This document shows, piece by piece, positions 6,145 through 10,735 of a stretch of 10,735 nucleotides of DNA. Source of the stretch: Deltaproteobacteria bacterium (GTDB lineage: Bacteria; Desulfobacterota; Desulfobacteria; Desulfobacterales; JAFDCJ01); contig JAJRVC010000156.1 of the NCBI GenBank assembly GCA_024277475.1, positions 1-10,735 on the forward strand. The letters run 5' to 3'. The position numbers and the translations under genes are program-made. The notes beneath the pieces are model-generated. The model searched no databases. It saw only the letters and a list, made by a program, of their open reading frames with translations, and had not been told where the DNA came from. The number at the start of each line of letters is the position of its first letter. Positions within the stretch are counted from its first letter, which is position 1.

Positions 6145-7413
6145 TCAAGAAACCGTGCCGTTTGGGTGTGGTTTCATACGAGCGCCTTTGGCGGGTCCGA
6201 CGAGCATGCCGACCGTAAGGCCCTGCACAACGATGGAGAATACGACCACCGCATACGTGATGGTCAAGATAATGTCGCGGTGGCGGCCCGGCGGCAGCGA
6301 CAATGCCATGGCCACCGAAATGCCGCCGCGCAGGCCTCCCCATGTAAGAATTTTGATGACATTCGGACTGAACGTGCGAAAGCGACGCATGACTGTAATG
6401 GGCAACGCCACACTCACAAATCGCGACAGCAGCAGCAGCGGGATCAACACCGCACTGGCGATCAGGTAGCGGTGGTTCCAGGAAAGTACCAGCACTTCCA
6501 GGCCGATCAGAACAAACAGAACCGCGTTCAACACCTCGTCTACCAGTTCCCAGAAAGTGTCCAGGTTGTGGCGTGTACGGTCGGACATCGCCAGAAGCCG
6601 GCCGTGGTTTCCAATCAGCAGGCCGGCCACCACAATGGCAATCGGTCCGGATAGATGAAGCGCGTCCGCCAGGGCGTAACCGCCGGCCACCAGCGCCAGG
6701 GTGATCAAGACTTCCACCTGGTAGTTGTCGACGCTTTTCAGCATACCGTATGTAATAGCTCCGATGACCAGTCCATAGGCAATGCCACCCAGCGTCTCTT
6801 TGGCAAACAGCCATGCCACTGTACCTGCCGTAATGTTGTGTCCACCGGCGGCAATTTGCAGCAACACCAGAAACACTACCACTGCCACTCCGTCGTTAAA
6901 CAGGGCTTCACCGCAGATTTTGGTTTCCAGGCTTTCCGGCACGCCGGCTTTTTTCAGGATGCCGAGCACGGCGATTGGGTCGGTGGGGGAGATCAGCGCG
7001 CCGAACAACAGGCAGTACATCAGCGGCAGCCCGATGTTCAACAGATCCAGTACCAGCCAGGCCAGAATTCCAATGATAAACGTCGAACCGATCGATCCTA
7101 CCGTGGCCAGCGTTCCGATGATCCACTTCTGGCGTGCCAGGCGGTCCAGGTCGATGTGCAGTGCTCCGGCAAAGAGCAGAAAGCTCAACATGCCGTGCAA
7201 AAGGGTTTCGTCAAAATCGATGCTGTTGATCAGCCGCAGCGTATCTACCTGCAGCCCGAATCCCAGATGTCCCATTACTGCGATTCCCAAGGATCCCAGA
7301 AGCGAGATGACCATTACCCCGATCGTGGTAGGCAGCTTGATGAAGCGGTAGTTGAGGTAACTGAAGACCGCTGAAAGCGTGATTAAGACCGCCAGGATGT
7401 TGAACAGTTTCAT
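6145..7413 (-). CDS. CPA1-family sodium/proton antiporter
   Basis: This 422-residue inner-membrane cation/proton antiporter has about 12 helices and a short polar tail, with no long cytosolic regulatory domain. It has the family signatures in order: a FAGALHIDLD segment (81-90), GALISPTDPIAVLGILKKAG (138-157) with TDP at 144-146, GEALFNDGVAVVVF (168-181) with the ion-binding Asn173-Asp174 pair, GPIAIVVAGLLIGNHG (256-271), and LTWGGLRGGISVAMAL (356-371) with the conserved Arg. The ND motif points to electroneutral NHE/NhaP-type exchange of Na+ (or K+) for H+ in pH and salt homeostasis. TAGGA lies a few nt before the ATG. It is divergent from the small membrane protein gene with 90 bp between them, and monocistronic as far as visible. 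Confidence 0.93.
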   Translation of the reverse strand: MKLFNILAVLITLSAVFSYLNYRFIKLPTTIGVMVISLLGSLGIAVMGHLGFGLQVDTLRLINSIDFDETLLHGMLSFLLFAGALHIDLDRLARQKWIIGTLATVGSIGSTFIIGILAWLVLDLLNIGLPLMYCLLFGALISPTDPIAVLGILKKAGVPESLETKICGEALFNDGVAVVVFLVLLQIAAGGHNITAGTVAWLFAKETLGGIAYGLVIGAITYGMLKSVDNYQVEVLITLALVAGGYALADALHLSGPIAIVVAGLLIGNHGRLLAMSDRTRHNLDTFWELVDEVLNAVLFVLIGLEVLVLSWNHRYLIASAVLIPLLLLSRFVSVALPITVMRRFRTFSPNVIKILTWGGLRGGISVAMALSLPPGRHRDIILTITYAVVVFSIVVQGLTVGMLVGPAKGARMKPHPNGTVS

Positions 7414-7503
7414 GAATTCCTATAATATAGAAGATAAAAAGTTTAAAAATGGCTCACCAGAACCTGCTGTAACCCATTATTTTCTTGACAAAAAAAAGCA
7501 TTA

Positions 7504-7737
7504 ATGAGACAAAAAAACATGCTGAGTTTTCTGGATAAGATCCCCTATTCCATTCTCGTCATTGCTGCTATATTTATGCTGCTTGCGCCATTTCGCCCTA
7601 TGCCGCATGTCGTTGAAAAATTAATAATGCTCAAAAACGGCGCCCTGACTAAACCAATAGACATATTTGACCTGTTCTATCATTTGATTCCTGCGATTTT
7701 TCTCATTCTTAAAATACTGAGGAATTTCAAAAAATAG
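7504..7737 (+). CDS. Small two-helix membrane protein (often labelled 'RND transporter')
   Basis: This 77-residue protein has two hydrophobic helices (about 14-30 and 53-72), separated by a basic loop with FRPMPHVVEKLIMLKNGALT (30-49), then PIDIFDLFYH (51-60). I recognise this as a conserved small family that databases tend to name 'RND transporter'. It is far too short to be a pump and has no RND motif, so that name is probably inherited from context; the function is unknown. An ATG at 7519 (residue 6) is an equally good start and fits the usual LxFLDKIPY beginning. Neither has a clear Shine-Dalgarno sequence. A TTGACA at 7486-7491 has no partner -10 at a usable distance. It lies 125 bp before lnt on the same strand. 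Confidence 0.75.
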   Translation: MRQKNMLSFLDKIPYSILVIAAIFMLLAPFRPMPHVVEKLIMLKNGALTKPIDIFDLFYHLIPAIFLILKILRNFKK

Positions 7738-7862
7738 GTTTTAATCATTATTAACTATTTCCCATTGCATTTTCGCATTTTACTCGCTGTTCTGCTTGAT
7801 TATCGGTTTGATTTTACAGTGTTGCGCAAAAAGCCAATCTTTACAACCTCCAGATCCATAAA

Positions 7863-9515
7863 ATGGCCGGAATAAACCAAAAATACGGGTTAAAATTTCA
7901 AAAAATTGATATGAACATCAGAAAAAACCTTTTTCTGGCTCTGACCAGCGGCCTGCTATTGGGGTTGCCCTGGTCTGTTTCAGCTTTGTTCTTTCTCGTT
8001 TTTTTGGCCTGGGTGCCCCTTCTGCTGCTGGAAGACGAAGTTCGGCATCACGCAAACTCATACGCCATATTCAACTACGCCTTTATCAGTTTCCTGCTGT
8101 GGAATATCCTGGGGACCTGGTGGGTCACCCGGGCCCAATTTGTGGGAGCCATCCTCATCATTTTCGCAAATTCACTGGTGCAGGCCCTCGTTTTCTGGCT
8201 GGCAAGCCGTATCCGGACTATCCTGGGAATTGGCTTGCTATTCCCTTTTCTGCTCATCTGGATGGGGTACGAGCATTTTCATCTATCCTGGGACCTGGCC
8301 TGGCCCTGGCTCAATCTGGGAAACGCACTGGCCACAGCACCGGAGCTCATCCAATGGTACGAGTTTACCGGTGTCCGTGGCGGGACGCTCTGGATAATAC
8401 TAACCAACTTTGCACTCTTGGGGGTGTATGATATCTATCGGAAAAAAGGCCCGGCTTCTATTGTTCCGGTTGGTGCAGCAACACTGATGCTCATCCTTAT
8501 CCCCATCCTTGGGTCCTATCTCATTTCCCAAAACTTTGAAGAGGGAGGAGAGACGGTAAATATAGCTCTGATTCAGCCCAACCTGGATCCCTATACTGAA
8601 AAATTTGACCCGAAAAACCATGCCCGACAGATGGCGGAGTTTTTCAGGACGGCTGATGCTGTAATCGATGACGAAACCCAATATCTATTTGGCCCTGAAA
8701 CCCTTATTGTGGACCAGATTGATGAGAGAGATCCTTCAGCATCGATTTACTACCGGAATTTGCTGGAATTTAGGAAAAAATATCCCAAACTGAATATTCT
8801 CCTGGGTATACACAGCTATCAGAAACTCAATAATGAAGACCTTCCTCCGGGAAGTCGTTTCAATCGCGAGAAAAATTTTTACTACGAGGCTTTCAATACG
8901 GCACTTTTTTTACCGTCAGGTTCCGGATCCGCACCCCAGTTTTATCATAAAGCCAAGTTAGTACCCCTGTTCGAGCGCATGCCTTTTGTGCAATATCTGG
9001 GTTTTTTGGGGAAATACTCCCTGGAGCTTGGCGGATACACGGGCACCTACAGTCTGCGTCAGGAGAGCACCACTTTTGTATTGCCTGACGCTTCGATTAC
9101 GATATTGCCGATTGTCTGCTTTGAATCCATATTCGGCCCTTACTGCTCCCGAAATCTGCCGGAAGAAAAAGGCTTCATCTGCATGCTCACCAATGACGGA
9201 TGGTGGAAAAATACGCCTGGCTATTTACACCACTTCAATTTCAGCCCGGTTCGTGCCATCGAAAACCGGCGAGATTTTGTTCGAGTTGCCAATACAGGAA
9301 TTTCTGCTATTATTGATGCCAAAGGCATGGTTATCGCCAGAACTCCATGGTGGGAAAAAGCGACTCTCAAAGGAAAGATTCATCTTCGCGGGGGGCGAAC
9401 CTTTTTCAGTCGCCATGGAGATTATCTGGGCCGGATTTCTTTGATATCGGGGGGATTTCTAGTTTTGTACGGAGTGATTCGAAGAAGAAAAAATCAATCG
9501 ATAATTCGTGCGTAA
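7863..9515 (+). CDS. lnt: Apolipoprotein N-acyltransferase
   Basis: This 550-residue inner-membrane enzyme moves an acyl chain from phospholipid to the N-terminal Cys of diacylglyceryl-lipoproteins, the last step of lipoprotein maturation. The N-terminal membrane part (about 20-225) has several helices and is followed by a periplasmic nitrilase-fold domain (about 232-510). A final helix is at about 523-541. The catalytic set is complete: Glu279 in LFGPET, Lys363 in YHKAKLVP, and Cys419 in PIVCFES, with the secondary Glu371 also kept. The segments VPLFERMPF and LGGYTGTYS, LTNDGWWKNTPGYLHHFNF (442-460) and the NLDPYTEKFDP start of the domain resemble the Bacteroidota branch of Lnt more than the proteobacterial one. 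An ATG at 7911 (residue 17) is an alternative start; neither has a clear Shine-Dalgarno sequence. The last 22 bp overlap the convergent MaoC gene. Likely clients nearby are the hydrolase and Pal lipoproteins. Confidence 0.93.
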   Translation: MAGINQKYGLKFQKIDMNIRKNLFLALTSGLLLGLPWSVSALFFLVFLAWVPLLLLEDEVRHHANSYAIFNYAFISFLLWNILGTWWVTRAQFVGAILIIFANSLVQALVFWLASRIRTILGIGLLFPFLLIWMGYEHFHLSWDLAWPWLNLGNALATAPELIQWYEFTGVRGGTLWIILTNFALLGVYDIYRKKGPASIVPVGAATLMLILIPILGSYLISQNFEEGGETVNIALIQPNLDPYTEKFDPKNHARQMAEFFRTADAVIDDETQYLFGPETLIVDQIDERDPSASIYYRNLLEFRKKYPKLNILLGIHSYQKLNNEDLPPGSRFNREKNFYYEAFNTALFLPSGSGSAPQFYHKAKLVPLFERMPFVQYLGFLGKYSLELGGYTGTYSLRQESTTFVLPDASITILPIVCFESIFGPYCSRNLPEEKGFICMLTNDGWWKNTPGYLHHFNFSPVRAIENRRDFVRVANTGISAIIDAKGMVIARTPWWEKATLKGKIHLRGGRTFFSRHGDYLGRISLISGGFLVLYGVIRRRKNQSIIRA

Positions 9516-10357
9516 CCTTTGCTGACTGCCTTTTCACCTTCCTGATTCATCACTTCAAAAAAAAGATCTTCTCTGTTGCGGCCTTTCAGTTTTACGCTGA
9601 TCGTGGTTCCCGGCCGAACCATACCGGAAAAACGACCGCTCAAAGTCTTGAGCCGCCCCGGATCGCCGCCGGCTTCCCGGTTTACCAGCTCCCGCGCGGC
9701 CAGGGCCAGGGTGCAGGTGCCCTGCAAAATGATGCCCGGCAATCCTACGCCAATGGCAAAGGCCGGGGAGGTATGAATAGCGAAAACGATATCGGTGCAC
9801 CCGTCGTAAATATATGGCAGCATCGGATCCACCCGGATTTCTTGATTCCAGACCGGACCGGTGCTCCAATTGCCTGCCGGCTCCTCGGGCAGGTCCAGAG
9901 CGAGGCCCTCGCCCCGACAGGTCACGCCGCGATAAATGGCCCCGATATGTTCGGTGAAGACCGGCTGATTTTTTGGGTCAAAGGCTTCATAACGCATGGT
10001 GCAGTACGTCCCGGCTCGATGGGGCAGGATACCGGCAATGAGGCCATTTATGGTCAACCGGTCTCCCGGCCGGACCGGGCGGTGGAAATCGAGCCTTTCC
10101 GTATAATGGACCTGGGTCATAAGGACCTCACTTGGAAAGTCCTTCCGTTCGAGGTAGTCGTCCATGTTCGAGGAGATGGGCCAGGTCAGGGCTACGGCCA
10201 GCATGGGGGGTGCGATCAGGCCCTCGGGACGCTGGTCGTCGAAGTAAATCGGGTTGTCATCACCGGTGGCAGCAGCGAAGTTGGTGGTCCTTCGCCAGTC
10301 GACATCGGTCTGGTAGGGGTGCAGCCGGGTACCCGTGAATTGGGGGTTTAGTTCCAT
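9494..10357 (-). CDS. MaoC-family dehydratase, double hotdog
   Basis: This 287-residue protein is built from two hotdog halves, as in (R)-specific enoyl-CoA hydratases and acyl dehydratases. The N-terminal half has ATGDDNPIYFD (30-40), which mimics the hydratase motif but has Tyr where the catalytic His should be. The C-terminal half has YDGCTDIVFAIHTSPAFA (184-201) with Asp189 and His195, then GLPGIILQGTCTLALA (205-220). In the classic GDxNxxH motif the Asp-His distance is five; here it is six and the Asn is missing, as in a subgroup I recall. A reversible hydration of an enoyl-CoA or similar acyl substrate is likely, but the substrate is open. The frame reaches an ATG at 10456, but I chose 10357 because GGGAG lies about 9 nt upstream and the extra residues are unlike the family. 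No fatty-acid gene is adjacent. Confidence 0.88.
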   Translation of the reverse strand: MELNPQFTGTRLHPYQTDVDWRRTTNFAAATGDDNPIYFDDQRPEGLIAPPMLAVALTWPISSNMDDYLERKDFPSEVLMTQVHYTERLDFHRPVRPGDRLTINGLIAGILPHRAGTYCTMRYEAFDPKNQPVFTEHIGAIYRGVTCRGEGLALDLPEEPAGNWSTGPVWNQEIRVDPMLPYIYDGCTDIVFAIHTSPAFAIGVGLPGIILQGTCTLALAARELVNREAGGDPGRLKTLSGRFSGMVRPGTTISVKLKGRNREDLFFEVMNQEGEKAVSKGYARIID

Positions 10358-10403
10358 GATTGTTGACTCCCGATTTTGGTTGATGTGAAAAGAAAATGGT
10401 AAC

Positions 10404-10438
10404 CGTTCACAGGTTCGGGGTTCAATGTTCAAGGTTGA
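10404..10438. repeat. Heptamer tandem repeat, about five copies
   Basis: Five consecutive 7-base units are related to AGGTTCA: CGTTCAC, AGGTTCG, GGGTTCA, ATGTTCA, AGGTTGA. The copies are degenerate but keep period and the GTTC core. It lies 47 bp upstream of the MaoC start, in its presumed promoter region. Confidence 0.6.
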
Positions 10439-10482
10439 GGACAAAGAAGGCATCAAATGTCCGAAGCCCTCGTTTACCCCAA

Positions 10483-10510
10483 ATGTTGCATAAACAACAG
10501 GACGGAGAAT
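10483..10510 (+). repeat. Palindromic repeat, copy A
   Basis: ATGTTGCATAAACAACA with an inner inverted repeat TGTTG/CAACA (10484-10488 and 10495-10499). The 28 bases match copy B at 23 positions, and the two copies start exactly 120 bp apart. Confidence 0.65.
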
Positions 10511-10519
10511 AGCAATAAA

Positions 10520-10554
10520 ATGCAGGTATTCAAGGAAAAATTTTTGCCCTGCAT
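10520..10554. repeat. Hairpin between repeat copies A and B
   Basis: ATGCAGG (10520-10526) and CCTGCAT (10548-10554) form a perfect 7-bp stem around a 21-base loop that contains AAAAATTTTT. No T-run follows, so it is not a standard terminator on the plus strand. Confidence 0.4.
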
Positions 10555-10600
10555 GATGGTGGGTACGGGGTGCAACGGCTCGACCGCAAAGTGCTTACCT

Positions 10601-10630
10601 CCATGTTGCATAAATAACATGGCAAAGAAT
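10601..10630 (+). repeat. Palindromic repeat, copy B
   Basis: CCATGTT (10601-10607) and AACATGG (10616-10622) are perfectly inverted around 8 bases. It is in the same orientation as copy A, with the shared GAAT end at 10627-10630. Confidence 0.7.
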
Positions 10631-10718
10631 ATCTAATGATCTGTAATTATACACGATATAATAGTGAAAGCACCATTTTGTGGATGTCTCCCCTGGTGAA
10701 TTCAAAGGATGGGGTCGA

Positions 10719-10735
10719 TTTTGCCATGTTGTTTA
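10719..10735 (-). repeat. Palindromic repeat, inverted partial copy C
   Basis: The last 17 bases, read on the minus strand, are TAAACAACATGGCAAAA and match copy B (10611-10627) at 15 positions. It is cut by the window edge. Copies B and C thus face each other as inverted repeats about 100 bp apart. Confidence 0.6.

Larger units (their letters stand above)
10511..10718. other. Intergenic stretch carrying the repeat cluster
   Basis: No gene is supported with confidence. A consensus -10 TATAAT lies at 10657-10662 with no matching -35. A 38-codon cysteine-rich frame (10520-10636) runs through copy B and is treated only as a finding. Confidence 0.4.

Noticed and set aside
6655..7374. 239-codon plus-strand frame opposite the antiporter
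   Set aside because: The translation is a Gln/His-rich shadow of the membrane-protein codons; the minus strand carries all CPA1 motifs.
9347..10351. Long (334-codon) plus-strand frame opposite the MaoC gene
   Set aside because: It overlaps the end of lnt and is antisense to a gene with clear MaoC motifs; the translation is low in recognisable structure.
10483..10622. CRISPR or XerC/D dif site
   Set aside because: Only two direct copies with a 120-bp period, no spacer pattern or cas genes, and the motif does not match dif halves.

Overview
The window looks like ordinary chromosome of a Gram-negative bacterium, most likely a deltaproteobacterium (Desulfobacterota, sulfate-reducer-like). The evidence is a Pal-type OmpA-domain lipoprotein, an apolipoprotein N-acyltransferase, a double-hotdog MaoC dehydratase, an oxalate/formate-antiporter-like MFS carrier and mixed GC content. 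The taxon is an inference. I see no rRNA, tRNA, CRISPR array, prophage module or transposase gene.

Layout. 1-935: a structured inverted repeat at the left edge, then a YkgJ-type cysteine-cluster protein (minus) divergent from the next gene. 936-1872: a SLOG/YpsA-like putative ligand-binding protein (plus), then a non-coding stretch that holds the C-terminal relic of a NagD-type HAD phosphatase (minus). It ends in a near-consensus sigma70 promoter whose -10 box lies in a perfect 20-bp palindrome of TetR-operator form. 1873-5087: three plus-strand genes, a lipoprotein alpha/beta hydrolase, a patatin-like phospholipase and an MFS transporter. The first two look like one lipid/ester-hydrolase unit under the palindromic operator.

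5174-7413: Pal/OmpA lipoprotein (minus), a 420-bp stretch with a possible truncated small lipoprotein and a REP-like hairpin, and a CPA1 Na+/H+ antiporter (minus). 7504-9515: a two-helix small membrane protein and Lnt (plus). The Lnt has features I associate with the Bacteroidota branch of the family. 9494-10357: a MaoC-family hydratase (minus) whose 3' end overlaps lnt by 22 bp. 10358-10735: a repeat-rich non-coding stretch with a heptamer tandem repeat and three copies, two direct and one inverted, of a palindromic motif, possibly the edge of a mobile element.

A partial theme is the envelope: two predicted lipoproteins (hydrolase and Pal), the enzyme that finishes lipoprotein acylation (Lnt), a phospholipase and two transporters. 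I did not find a clear-cut new multi-gene defence or mobile system. The best leads are the operator-controlled hydrolase/patatin pair, the Lnt ancestry, the HAD relic and the repeat cluster at the right edge.
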